Numbered from the stretch's first letter, positions 1 through 10,201 are shown. The stretch is 24,640 nucleotides of DNA from Chromera velia (GCA_018398765.1 JAHBMJ010001261.1:1-24640); one strand, 5' to 3'. Translations and numbers: made by a program. The notes: generated from the sequence alone by a model not told the origin.

Positions 1-1
1 A

Positions 2-64
2 CCAAGAGACTCAGAGGAAAAAGAAAAACAAGAGGAAGACGCAGAAGAAGTAGTGGAGCTATAA
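2..64 (+). CDS. Possible coding exon fragment, acidic tail
   Basis: An open stretch runs in from the left edge and ends at TAA (62-64). It encodes a Glu/Lys-rich peptide (PRDSEEKEKQEEDAEEVVEL). The acidic, low-complexity composition resembles protein tails elsewhere in the window. It could be the true C-terminus of a gene lying to the left, or an exon that splices out before the stop at a GTAGTG donor (50 onward) and joins the exons at 611-995. Possible linking mini-exons at 200-251 and 334-355 have compatible phases, but they are too short to trust. Product unknown. Confidence 0.25.
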   Translation, partial: PRDSEEKEKQEEDAEEVVEL

Positions 65-610
65 AGAGACGGACCTGGTGGGGGACAACGAGGCAAAGAA
101 GCTCGAACGGAACAGGAAAGAGAAGAACATACACATGAACATATGTCGGCACGTATTTGTTCGTCTTTGTGAATTAAACTATTCTCCTTCTCTGATGAGC
201 CTTCGATTTCTGAGGAGAAAGAGAAGCCAAACCGGGATCCGTCTTGCTCGGGTGTGTTGATCGAGAATGGATGTATGCTGCAGAAACATCTGGGATGCTC
301 GAGGGTGTTTTTTGGTTCTTTTCTCTCTGGCAGGGCCACAATCTACATCCCAGGGGTCTAACTGAAAGGGAACGAAATCACTTTTTTCTTCTTTGTCCTC
401 CCCTGGACTCTCCTTCCCTCCTGTCCTTCTTCCCAACAAAAATCCTCCCCCTTTTCTCACTTGGTTTCTCTCCATCTCCCCTGCGGGTGGATTAGTCCTT
501 CCTCTGGTCGGAGTTGCCCCGTCCTTCTCTGTGCACTCGCCTTCACATCGCTCTGCACGCAAAGGAGGGCACAAGGGGGGGGGAGCACACTGGTCTACAT
601 CTTTTTTCAG

Positions 611-995
611 TGAGTGTGAAAAAGAGTTGGAGGGTAGCGAGGAACATGGCCGAGGCTCGTCTAATCGACACACCTGTATAGGGACTGCCCCTTGTAAAGC
701 AGTCCCGCTCTCCCCCCCTTGCATCAGCTCGGGGTCTCCAGTGAGCTTCTCCTCCCTGCGCTTAGGCCGGCCGAGCCAATTTGCAGAGAAAAAAGAGTCT
801 CGACTATTCGGAGCGGAAGAGTGAAAATTTCTACGCAATTTTTTTGAAAGAATGTGCAACTCGTTGGGGGCTCCACAGGTGGTCTCATGATTCGGCGTGC
901 CTCCTTCCATCTCTTCCCCTTCCCCACTCAGCACCCAAAACCTGTTCCTTCTCAACACGTTGGACGAAACAACACGTTGGAGCAAGACAGCCTAG
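611..995 (+). CDS. 3' exons of an unrecognised plus-strand gene (partial)
   Basis: Three exons fit together in phase. Exon 611-740 follows a TCTTTTTTCAG acceptor and ends at a GTGAGC donor. Exon 787-878 follows TTTGCAG and ends at a GTGGTC donor. Exon 932-995 follows a long pyrimidine tract ending CACTCAG and stops at TAG (993-995). The splice phases are 2-in/0-out, 0-in/2-out and 2-in. The joined protein tail is Cys- and Ser-containing, then basic, then carries a short hydrophobic and aromatic patch (FYAIFLKECATRWGLH, then TQNLFLLNTLDETTRW). I do not recognise the family. The 5' part must lie in 1-600 or left of the window. The evidence is splice signals and phase agreement only; the surrounding pyrimidine-rich composition makes chance open frames common here. 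Confidence 0.35.
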
Positions 996-1190
996 CGTAT
1001 GAGGAACAATTTTTCACGATGAAGTTTTGTTTATTGTTAATACTATATGAACAACTTTATAGCATATCATAGTTGAGTCCCACGAGCAAATACAAGCAAA
1101 ACATAAAAAATCTTAAAGAAGGTAAAGGAAATGCCAGTGCCAGTGGTTTGTTCGATCTCCATATGTGTGGGATAATGTATGAAAGACACA

Positions 1191-1256
1191 GAAATGCTTC
1201 GTGCAACACGGCTTTGCGATTTCAAATCAGAGTAGAAAATAAAAAGGAAGTAAAGG
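1191..1256 (+). repeat. Dispersed repeat, copy A
   Basis: This copy contains the core GGCTTTGCGATTTCAAATC, then AGAGTAGAAAAT and GGAAGTAAAGG. The same ordered blocks recur at 1784-1874 and 1876-1930. It lies about 600 bases before the other two copies. Confidence 0.75.
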
Positions 1257-1783
1257 TGATTGAAGGTTTTGTTATGTATGTTGTGTCCCCATATATAAGA
1301 GGCCCTTAAAGAGGGGAACCCAGCCTAGTTTGTTCAAAGGTATCCAAAGGTCTACGAAGGTCTAAGAACGCTTCTGTTCATTGATCACTTTCGATGCGCG
1401 GCTTATCAGTCGTGCCAACACTTGTATGATTGAAGAACCAGATAGAGAGAAGAGATGCAGGAAAAAACCTTCATAAAATTTTTTTCCCTTGATAAAAGCT
1501 ACCCTTCACCAAGAGAAAAAGACCTTAATCAAGAGAAGACCCAACTCATGTACCCTCTTTCTAATCGACTTCTTTTTTCTGCCTATTTAGAAGATTCTTT
1601 CAACTTTAGACTTTAGTCTTTAGTTTTTCTCTCTCGTCTGATTCATTTCTTTTTTTCCTTTTTCGTCCCTCCCCCAATCCCTCTTCAGAATTCTTTCTTC
1701 TAGTATGTTCTGGCATACCCAGAAAGAGTCGTTCACTTTCTATCCTCCAAGTCAAAGGACTCGGAGAACGCTGCCACTTCCCT

Positions 1784-1930
1784 CCAGGAAGTAAAAGGGA
1801 CGAAAATGCTCAGTGGGACACGGCTTTGCGATTTCAAAATTTAAATCGGAGTAGAAAATAATCAGGAAGTAAAGGGGACAGAGCTTGGTGGGACACTGCT
1901 TTGCGATTTTAAATCGGAGTAGAAAATGTG
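1784..1930 (+). repeat. Two tandem copies (B, C) of the same ~55-75 bp repeat
   Basis: Copy B (about 1784-1874) and copy C (1876-1930) share the blocks GTGGGACAC, GCTTTGCGATTT, AAATCGGAGTAGAAAAT and GGAAGTAAA with copy A. Copy B carries a short internal duplication (TTTCAAAATTTAAATC in place of TTTCAAATC). Copy C runs straight into a GC-rich block (GGGGCCCCGGACC). The origin is unknown; it could be a minisatellite or a fragment of a dispersed element. Confidence 0.75.
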
Positions 1931-2339
1931 GGGCCCCGGACCAGGCCCCCCCCCGGCGGCCGGTACCCAGCATGTTACTCCGTTGAATCGCCAAATGAAA
2001 TACGAGAAAGGTACCGGTTTCGATCGTCCCCAGCTCGATTGGTTCTCCTGTCAAAGTTACACAGCCTGGTCCAACACGGACGTTGAGACCAATCTCCCTT
2101 CTGCATCACGATAGAATTCTTCTTTTCTGGAGATTTTGGTTCCTTGGGCGCATTTTTTTTTCTGGTGCCCCAGCCGTCTCTTCGGTCTCCTCAGCTTCCA
2201 TCGTGCTTTTCGCCGTTTGACCGACTGTTCCGCAACCTCACTCAAAAGAAGGAGAATCGCAAACCGTTCCGTCAGAACACACGCTTTGCTCTTCGGGTGT
2301 TTCACGTGCGAGGCTTGGCTAGCTTAGTTTGTTTGCCGC

Positions 2340-2711
2340 ATGTCTCTCGCCTTCCGTTTTCACACTGGCCTGCTGGTCTGCGCATTATTTTTGTGTCTCC
2401 ACCACGGCCGGGGCTTTCGCTTGCCTCCCGCCCAAAGGTTATCGTCCTGGAAGGTTTCCTCGAGGATTCGGGAGAGGAGGCGAAAAGCCGCAAATGCATT
2501 CCTCCCGTTTCAGAGCACGTGGAGGGGAACCTTGGGCAGTGCCAAGTTTTGCGTCGAGGAGACGGCTCAAACGAAATGTGGGAGAACGGCCGAGAGAAGA
2601 CCGAAGTCCCATGATGCCGGAGAGCACAGAAAAGCAGTAGCCCAATGGGCAGCTGCAGCGGCTTCTCTCTCTTCTCTCCTGTGCAGGCCGTCAACCGTTT
2701 TTGCTGAATTG
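2340..2711 (+). other. N-terminal bipartite plastid targeting region (exon 1)
   Basis: This exon encodes 124 residues. First comes an uncharged hydrophobic core (TGLLVCALFLCL). A plausible signal-peptidase site before Phe (GRG/FRLPP) follows. About 80 residues then hold many Arg, Lys and Ser and few acids. A second hydrophobic block (WAAAAASLSSLLC) ends in an A-x-A-like site (STVFA). Complex-plastid proteins of alveolates and stramenopiles use this signal-plus-transit layout, often with an aromatic residue right after the signal peptide. The second block could be a thylakoid signal or a stop-transfer segment. The exon end at 2711 rests on a GTCAGTCAGTCA donor. Another reading keeps a 48-base micro-exon near 2838-2885. 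Confidence 0.65.
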
Positions 2712-4985
2712 GTCAGTCAGTCACGGGAGACGGATTCAAAATGCCCGGACAAAAAAAAATGGAATGTGCATGAAGGTCTCCGCTCTTGTCTCTCCCAAGC
2801 AGTTTATTCGCCTCCCGCTCTCTTTCCTGGCTGCTGTCAGCAGGAGAAGGGCGTGCGACCAGGACCGTCCTTCACCACAGCGCAAGCTGAGGTCGGTGAT
2901 TTCCTTCCGTGAGTATGTGCGTGCGTTGGTTTTTGTCTGAGCTTGATCCTCCCCTCGACCTCTTTCCTTTCCTGCCTTTCCGCCCATCTCCCCTCCTATT
3001 CCCTTTTCTGCTGAGTCCTTCTCTGGTCCAGTGTTCCTTTCGGGGTTCCACGAGGGTGGGAGGGAGGGTTCATTGTTTCTCGACTTTTCACTTCCTTTTC
3101 GCTTCTCGAAAATCGCGCTGGTTGAAGCTGGCGAGACAAGACAGCGCTGTGTATCTCTTTCTCCTGCAGGAGCCTTTCAATGCCGTGGCTGCACTGGTCG
3201 TCGGTCTGGTAGTTGCAGGTGAGGAGGGGGGGAAGTAGAAAGTGGACAGCAATGGAGGGCGGCTGGCCGTTCTTTTGCTCTCAGCCTGATGCGCCCATCT
3301 TCTCTTGCTCTCCTTGCTTACAGCTTCTTTCTGCGCTTTGCGCTTTCCCTAGACTTTTATTCCTTTTAAATTTCTTTGCTTCGTGCTTCCCTTCTGCGTT
3401 TCTCCTTCAGTGAATTCCCGGATCCGGTTTTTTGCTCCTTTGTTCCTTCCCACCGTCTCTCTTTTGATCCTTCCTTTCTGTCGCTTTCCCCCCCCCCCTC
3501 TCCCTGCCTTTGCTCGCAGCGGTGGCTTTTCCCTTGCTGTCCGGGGGGGGGGAGGAAAAGGAAAAAGAAGGCGATACAGGCATGCAGAGGATGGAGACAG
3601 GGGGGGGCGTGGGCGTTGCTGAGAGGGAGAGGGAGACGGCTGAAGTCGGGGGGGGGCTGAAGAAGGGGGTAGCAAGTGAGGAGAAGGGGAGCATGACCGC
3701 GGCAGAGATCGTGCGCCAGAAAGTTGAGGAGAGAGAAGCAAGAGAGAAGGCAGAGAAAGAGTTGCAAGAGAAGGCAGCCAAAGAAGAAGAAGAGACAGCG
3801 AAGAAAGAGGCAGAGGCGAAGGCAAAGAAAGAGGCAGAAGAGAAGGCAAAGAAACAGGCTGAAGAAAACGCAAAGAGGGAAGCCGAAGAAAAGGCAAAAC
3901 AGGCGGCCGAAGAAAAGGCGAAGAAAGAGACAGAAGAGAAGGCAAAGAAAGAGGCAGAAGAGAAGGCGAAGAAGGAAGCTGAAGAGAAGGCGAAGAAGGA
4001 AGCTGAAGAAAAGGCGAAGAAAGAGGCAGAGGCGAACGCGAAGAAAGAAGCTGAAGAGAAGGCGAAGAAGGAAGCTGAAGAGAAGGCAAAGAAAGAGGCG
4101 GAAGAGAAGGCGAAAAAGGAAGCTGAAGAAAAGGCGAAGAAAGAGGCAGAAGAAAAGGCGAAGAAAGAAGCTGAAGAGAAGGCGAAGAAAGAGGCAGAAG
4201 AGAAGGCAAAGAAAGAGGCAGAAGAGAAGGCGAAGAAGGAAGCTGAAGAAAAGGCGAAGAAGGAAGCTGAAGAAAAGGCGAAGAAAGAAGCTGAAGAGAA
4301 GGCGAAGAAGGAAGCTGAAGAAAAGGCGAAGAAAGAGGCAGAAGAGAAGGCGAAGAAAGAGGCAGAAGAAAAGGCAAAGAGAGAGGCTGAAGAGAAGGCG
4401 AAGATGGATACGGAAAAAATTGCAGCTTCCTCTTCCACCTCTCCTTCTGCAAGAGACATGGAAGAACTCGATGTATTTGACGGCATTGAGCTTGATCTTC
4501 CTCCCGAAACAGAAACAGAAACAGAGGAGGAAGAAAACGCAAGTGCCCTCGGAGTCCCTTCTTCTCCTGACGAGAACGAAGAGGCAGCAGAGGAGGATGA
4601 AGGTACCGGTGAAGACGGGGAAGACTTCAATTCTGGTCTCCTCCAAGGACAGGCCCCCTTTCCACCGGAGAAGATGGTCAACCTTCCCAAGGTGGTCAGT
4701 CAGTCAGTCAGTTAGTCAGTTGACAAGGCAATCTACCAGACATGCAGACAGCCTTTTTGTGAGTGCCCCGCAAGCTGGCGATTTGGGCCTAGTAGATAAG
4801 GGGGTGAGGGAGTCAACACAGTCAGGAGCCAATCCCTGCGTCGAGGTGGAAAGGGAAAAGGATGAATAGAACAATCAATGCTTCTTGTTTTCCTCTTCAG
4901 AGACTTGCATGACCTTTTTCGACGGCTCACTCGGCTTCTCTCCCCGCCCATCCGCCTAGACATCCCTCCATCTATGTGGGGCTGC

Positions 4986-5020
<35 letters not shown>

Positions 5021-6906
5021 GTGTATGTGTGTCCGTCTCTCTACGTGCGTGTGTGTGCAGACGCCTTCACAAGTGAAAGCCATGCAAAGAGGACGGCGGG
5101 AAATTCAGTGGAAGTCAGTTTGTACAGTCATGCAATGTGTTAGTGAATGGTTCAGCATGTGCGGAAGTGAGAGAGACGAGAGGAGATCCGAGCGGGAGGG
5201 TCGAATTGGCGTTCTCTTGTCTGCTCCCCTTCCCTGTTTGTTCCTCTCTGGGGGCTCCCGTCTCTTTTGGTATCTCACATTAAATGCTTCTCTACCTGAA
5301 GACGCTGTAACAGTTGTGCTTTCTCCTTCGTGTTTTGCACACACATCCTCTTTTTTTTTGCACGGGTGAAAGAGGGCCTTTTTAGTGTAAAACCAAATGG
5401 AGTTCTGGGTGTGTCTGTGTGTCTCTGTGTTTGAACGACAGGGGGAGAAATGGAAAGTCACTTTTGCCTTCACAACAGGTGAGAAGGAAAGGAGGGTAAA
5501 AGGAAAAAAAAAAGAAAGACGCTATGGTCGTTCTTCCATACTCTGTGTGTGTGTGAGAGAGAGAGAAAAAAAAAAAAGGTTTTGATCAGCATGTCTGAAT
5601 GTAGGAGTGCTCATCTGTACGGCTTCTTCTCTGGTAATGCTGACTGACTGCAGGGCGCGAGATATTTTTGTTGATGAGGTCAAGAAGGTCAGTTGTCAGC
5701 TCTGTCTGTATTTGCTTTCCGATCTCCAGCTTCCCTCTGCAGCTCTCTATTGCTTTCTCTCCCTGGCAGTCTCGCGCAGTAGAAACGAGTGCTCTTCAAT
5801 CTCTGTTCTACCTGCTTCCTTTTCTCTTCGGAGTCTCTTGTTCTCCTGTTTGTGTGTCCTCGTGTATATGTGTGTTTCACGTAGAATCTTAGATCGAGGA
5901 CGGGCAAATCAGGCCATTTACTTTCTTTGACTTTTGATTCGCTGTTTCTGATTGGTGCAGGAGGCCCGGGGAGTTTTTGTTGAGGAGTTGCAGAAGGCCA
6001 GCAAGAAGGTCTGTTGGATCGTTTGTTCGTAAAGGGACGGGAGGGATCGGCAGATCGAGTGTGTATTTCTTAATTCTATCGAAGGCTGAAGTAAAGAGTC
6101 TGTGTGTAAACGGCTTCATACTATAAATTATCAGCGAAGAGAAGGTGATGTGGGTGGCCTTTCATGGAAATTCGTGTTACGGGGCAAGTAAAGTGAAAAA
6201 AGACGTGGAAGTCTATCTTTGATTGTGGATATCTTGGCTTTTCTTCCGTAAACGGACTTGGTTTTGTCCCTTCTTATCTGAATGTTTGACTTCCTTGTTT
6301 CCCAATTCGGCGAATTGTTGTGATGGTGTGCGATCTTGTCCTCACCACATCCAGCGCTTTTGTTGTCATTCTGATGTTGACGGAGTCCCGTCACTTCATC
6401 TTGTCCATCCTATGTCTGTCTGTCTGCTTCCTCACGACTGCCTGCCTGCCTGCCTGGCTGAGTGCAGATGGGAGAGGAGCAGAACGACGCGTTTCAGAGG
6501 AAGGCGCAGCAACGGAAGAAAGAGAGGGAGAAGGAGGAGCGCACAGCACAGAAGATAGCTGAGGACAGAAAGGATGAAGCGATGAAGCAGCGGTTGATTG
6601 CGAAGAACAGGAAGCGAAACGAAGCCATGCTCAGGAAAATGGAGAGCAAGGATATCGTCGATCTGGTCAACAAAGAGGTCGAAAAGACCAGAGAAGAACA
6701 AAAAGGGGGAAGGGACAAACAGGTGAGTAAGAAATCTCACTAAAACTGATGAGGTAAAACGGTGCAGCGTCCGTCCGCTTTCATTCTTCGGGTGGGAGGA
6801 GGGTCGGGGTTGGTTGAGGGCTTTTCGGTCTTTTCCACACCACCTCCGCGTGTTTCCACCGTCAGGAATCCTTGTGCGTCTGCCTCTGTTTCTGTCCTTG
6901 CATATG

Positions 6907-6954
<48 letters not shown>

Positions 6955-9900
6955 TGTGAATGTGTGTTCGTCTGTAGTTGAAAGGGAGCGGTGGCAAATC
7001 GAAGAAGAGCGACGGGATCCTCAGCATAGACGAGCTTGCTGACTCCACGCTTGCTGCTGCCTTGGCGGAAGGGGGCGAGGGAGGGGCAAAGGAAAAGGCT
7101 TCTCGGAGCGGAAAATCGAAAGGTCTGTCAGTCAGCGAACCAAACGGGGAGAATCAGGGTGATTGATGCAGACACTCGCACGGGTGGAAACAAACTCGCA
7201 TCCACTTTTGAAGTGATAGGGAAGACATATATACTTTTGAAGTGATAGGGAAGGAAACGAATAGGCATCTCTTCCGACCTCACCATAGCTCAAATGTTCC
7301 CCCCCCATTCAGATTTTCTCTTTTTGTTCGCCTGTCCTTTCCCCCTTCATGTGATTTCACAGATAGAGAGAAAGAGAGAGAGACAGACAGAGAGACAGAC
7401 AGACAGACAGACAGGCAGACAGACAGGCAGGCAGACAGGCAGGCAGACAGACGCAGAGACCCCCCCATCCGCTCTTCAAAGAATTTTCCCATGTCCGTTC
7501 CGTCAGTCTGTCCCCAACCGGATTCATCGGACCCCCCCGAAAAGAGCCGGTCCGCCCCCCTGACGGTTTCCTCCGCAAGTTCCAGCACTGTGCGTGAAGT
7601 TTTCTCTCGCACCTCTGGGGAAAGGAGGGAAGTGGAGTCCTCACCCTCCCCCGTTCCTTCCCCCTCGGCCCCGATTTCTTTCTCTGGTTTCTCTGCTGAG
7701 GAGAGAGATGCGGAAGCAAGAATGAGGGAGGCAGAGAATGAGGAAAGGCGAAAGAGGGAGGCACCGGTGCTTGTTGAAAAGACATCGGTAGAAAAGGCAC
7801 GAGAGGAAAAGGAAGTGCCTCGGTTAGGCGGAGTTGGGGTCGAAAAGACTTGGGAGGAGATGGGTCTTGATGGAATAAAGTTTGATGATCTACCGGGAGA
7901 CTCTGTGGTCTCTGGTGATGAACTATACGCTGCACAGGCAGCACGGGGAGGGCAGTCTCAGGGTCCTTCTGCGGTCATGCCGACAGACCCCTTTGCGCCT
8001 GTACCCAAAATGCCGAGATACAGGATACGCCCAAGAATGGAATACACCGGGGTAGACGAGGGAGGGGAACTGCAAAGTGGGCGCGTGTCGATGGAGGAGA
8101 TATTGGAGTCCAAACAGACGAAGCCAAGGCTAAGTTCCAAGCCGTTGAAGAAGAACCCAAGAAGGAAGGAGGAGAAGGAAAGTCGCAACAGAGAGAGAAT
8201 ATTAGCGGGAAGGGAGGACACGGAGGACGCCTCGGAGTACTTCGAGGAGGGGAGAATAGAAGCGCTGCAAGCAGGAGAAGAGAGCGGGGAACCGGGGGAA
8301 TTCGAAAAGGTCAGTCAGTCAGTCAGTTTCTCTGTTGGTTTGTCTGCCTGTCTGCAACACAGAAGAGAATGGAAAAGAGAAGACAATATAGCCTGTCTGT
8401 CTGCTTTTATCGCCTTCACTTGATGACTTCCCCCGAGCCTTCCTTGCTCTGAGTTTCGGTTTCTGCGAGTCGACCTCTCTCCCTTTGCCTCGTTTTTCGT
8501 CCTAGCCTGGATTCTTCTTCTTCTTGTTCCTGCTGCTGTTGCTGTTGCAGGAGTTTCTTGAGGCCCATGAGAGCCAAATGATGCAATCACAGAAGGAGGG
8601 CATGGAGGCAGCAGTGGGAGAGACACCAACAGCAGCAGTCGAGGAATTGGCAGAGAAAATGAACACATGGCACAACAGCGCCGTCAGATTCAATGTGGAT
8701 GCCAACGCCGCTCTTTCGGAAATTTTGGAGACGGGTCACCCAGATGCGCCTCTTTTGACTCGAGAGGAATTCAAAAGGAGAGGGGGCACTGTCGTAATCC
8801 GCACAGATCTTACAGACACGGATGCCAACCTTCCCACTGTACAGCATAGAGAGTCAGGCTACCGGTTGTCACCCGAAGAAATTGAGGGAGTCATGACCGC
8901 CCCCTGGCGGACTCTTCTCCTCCCTCCGCCTGCCCCGCCTGCAGGCGCAGAACCTCCACAGGAGACGGAGATGCACAAGGAGATGGTGCCCCTCGAGAGG
9001 GAGCTCAGAAGAGCGAAGGGACGTGCAAAGGAGGAGGGCCAGGCAGGGACGCCTTCGAGAGGTCCGTTTTGGTAAAGCTTTGTCGTTTTCTTTTTCTCCC
9101 TCTCTGCCTGCATAGCTGTGAGGGTGGGTCTGTGAGGTGCGTTGACTTGGAAGTCTTTTTGTTCTCTTTCGCTCTCCTCAATAAGCTTGGATGGGGGACC
9201 AACACAGACAGACAGACAGACAGACAGACAGATAGGGAGTGAAGGAGGCAGGAATGCACGAGGGCAGACATGCTGCTTGTGTCATTCCCGAATCATCTCT
9301 GGATCATGCACCGCCCTTTTCATTGTGCTGCATTCTCTCTCTCCATTTCCTTCTGTTGCCCGTGCCCCTCTCTTTCACAAAGGCCGCAACTTTTGGCGTC
9401 GTCTCTCTTTTGTCTCACTGGATGTGCGTGTATGTGAAATCTTTCTATCCTCTTTCGTCTCCTTACCTCCTTTGCGTTTGTGCGGAATCCGCCCATCTCT
9501 GTTTCTGTCGCTGCAACACACCATGCACAGACGCAGATACCTCCGTAGAAATTGCCCTCCTTCGACCGTACTCGGCTCGGCAAAGCATATATGAAGCCTG
9601 CGTTCCTCTGTTTTCCCTCCGGAAGGACAAACAGGGATAAGGAAGAAACGACTCGGCTGGGTGACGGGTGCGTGTATTCTGCTCCCAGCCCCTCTGTTGA
9701 TTTCTCTTGTTTGTTTGTTCCTGCCCCTGCAGGCGCGGCGAACAAAGTGGCCTCTCAAGCTCCTCGTGAAAAGGCGTCTGGAAAAGAAAAGGCAAAGGGG
9801 AAGCGTTTGATTCGCATCATCGGGTCACACAATTCCATTCCCATGGTGAGTGCATGCGTGGAGTGTTGATAGATGTTGTATTCTTGCGTCCGTTAGAGTC

Positions 9901-10201
9901 TTTCGCTTGTTTTCGTTGTGGGTCTTTCTTTTCATTTCTCCTCCGACAGCCTGCTCTTCTTCTTTCCCCTTTTTCTGTCGCTTTCTCTTTCCATTCCCTC
10001 TTTTCTCTCCCTTTTTGGTTTCTGTCCCTGCCTCTTTAGTNNNNNNNNNTCTCTCCCTCGGTGTGTGTGTGTGTGTGTGTGTGTGTGCAGGGGTCGGAAG
10101 TCGAGGTAGTGCGTCAGTCCCCTACTCGGTTAACTCTGAGCAATGGAAGGTTTGTCAGCCTTTCCAAGGAAGGCGACAACTGGGAGTGGGTGACTGCGTA
10201 A
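2340..10201 (+). CDS. Predicted plastid-targeted membrane protein with long charged repeat (12 exons)
   Basis: Exons: 2340-2711, 3170-3218, 3520-4691 (or 4694), 5061-5113, 5654-5687, 5961-6008, 6468-6722, 6978-7122, 7363-8309, 8551-9061, 9733-9845 and 10091-10201 (TAA). Every junction agrees in phase and the model gives 1269 aa. The start ATG follows an in-frame TAG at 2325. Residues 1-25 form a signal peptide (FHTGLLVCALFLCLHHGRG), then Phe and a basic Arg/Ser region, as expected of a transit peptide for a plastid reached through the ER. A second Ala-rich hydrophobic stretch ends VFA near 122. Residues about 127-147 form one membrane helix split across exons 2 and 3 (FNAVAALVVGLVVA joined to AVAFPLL). 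Residues 234-437 are Lys/Glu/Ala octads. Acidic, coiled-coil and low-complexity segments follow. The C-terminal 70 residues look globular (GKRLIRIIGSHNSIPM, then LTLSNGRFVSL and WEWV). Family not recognised. An inner-envelope or thylakoid membrane location is inferred. Confidence 0.72.
3798..4409 (+). repeat. 24-bp coding minisatellite: ~25 octads of AKKEAEEK type
   Basis: Within exon 3 a 24-base unit repeats about 25 times and encodes variants of A-K-K-E-A-E-E-K. Units differ mostly at synonymous sites (GAGGCAGAAGAG against GAAGCTGAAGAA), with a few substitutions (Gln, Asn, Arg, Thr). Near its start the units are more divergent (EAEAK, KQAEEN, KQAAEEK), and the middle is most uniform, as expected for recent unit exchange. 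The period of 8 is not the 7 of a canonical coiled coil, so a single long charged helix is as likely as a coiled coil. The repetitive composition leaves several other frames open on both strands. Confidence 0.9.
4987..5017 (+). repeat. (TG)n microsatellite in intron 4-5 gap
   Basis: This is a run of about 15 TG units, 44 bases upstream of the TGCAG acceptor of the 53-base exon 5061-5113. A second (CT)n(GT)n run before exon 8 and a (GT)n run before exon 12 occupy the same position relative to their acceptors. Confidence 0.9.
6908..6958 (+). repeat. (CT)n(GT)n compound microsatellite before exon 8
   Basis: Fifteen CT units pass directly into about ten GT units. The run ends 19 bases before the exon that begins at 6978 and probably serves as the pyrimidine tract of that acceptor (CTGTAG). 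Confidence 0.9.
7204..7253 (+). repeat. 21-bp direct repeat in intron 8
   Basis: ACTTTTGAAGTGATAGGGAAG occurs at 7204-7224 and again, unchanged, at 7233-7253, with an 8-base AT spacer. It looks like a recent local duplication. No function is evident. Confidence 0.9.
7371..7455 (+). repeat. (CAGA)n tract, probably translated as Thr-Asp-Arg-Gln repeats
   Basis: Near-perfect CAGA/CAGG tetranucleotides begin about eight bases after a strong acceptor (CCCCCTTCATGTGATTTCACAG, exon start 7363). In the frame of exon 9 they read T-D-R-Q and A-D-R-Q repeats. A second acceptor at 7506 (CCGTCAG) has the same phase and would skip the tract, so it may be intronic in some or all transcripts. The same tetranucleotide fills introns at 9204-9232 and 20095-20304. 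Confidence 0.8.
9204..9232 (+). repeat. (ACAG)n microsatellite in intron 10
   Basis: Seven uninterrupted ACAG units lie in the 671-base intron between exons 10 and 11. The rest of that intron is pyrimidine-rich and non-coding. Confidence 0.9.
10041..10049. other. Assembly gap of nine N
   Basis: Nine undetermined bases lie in the last intron of the 12-exon gene, just before a (GT)n run (10061-10087) and the acceptor of exon 12. The gap does not touch a predicted exon. Confidence 0.98.

Larger units (their letters stand above)
996..2339. other. Intergenic region upstream of the 12-exon gene
   Basis: No convincing coding exon is visible. Part of it is AT-richer (about 1000-1680). It contains the degenerate repeat described separately and a very GC-rich patch at 1929-1970 made of runs of C and G. 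The last 300 bases before 2340 should hold the promoter and 5' UTR of the gene that starts there. I see no clear TATA box, and no sequence that identifies the start site. Confidence 0.5.

Noticed and set aside
179-985. 268-codon minus-strand open frame
   Set aside because: The strand is purine-rich and poor in T, which suppresses stop codons. The protein has no motif, and plausible plus-strand splice sites lie within it.
2838-2885. Extra 48-base exon (EKGVRPGPSFTTAQAE)
   Set aside because: It is phase-compatible and has a CAGCAG acceptor, but its donor would be GTCGGT beside a stronger out-of-phase GTGAGT. Exon 1 to the exon at 3170 works without it. Left as an alternative.
3349-4690. Three long minus-strand frames of Leu/Phe/Ser repeats and an Arg/Lys-rich plus frame
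   Set aside because: They are shadows of the 24-bp coding repeat. The plus frame with Glu/Lys octads joins neighbouring exons in phase; the others do not.
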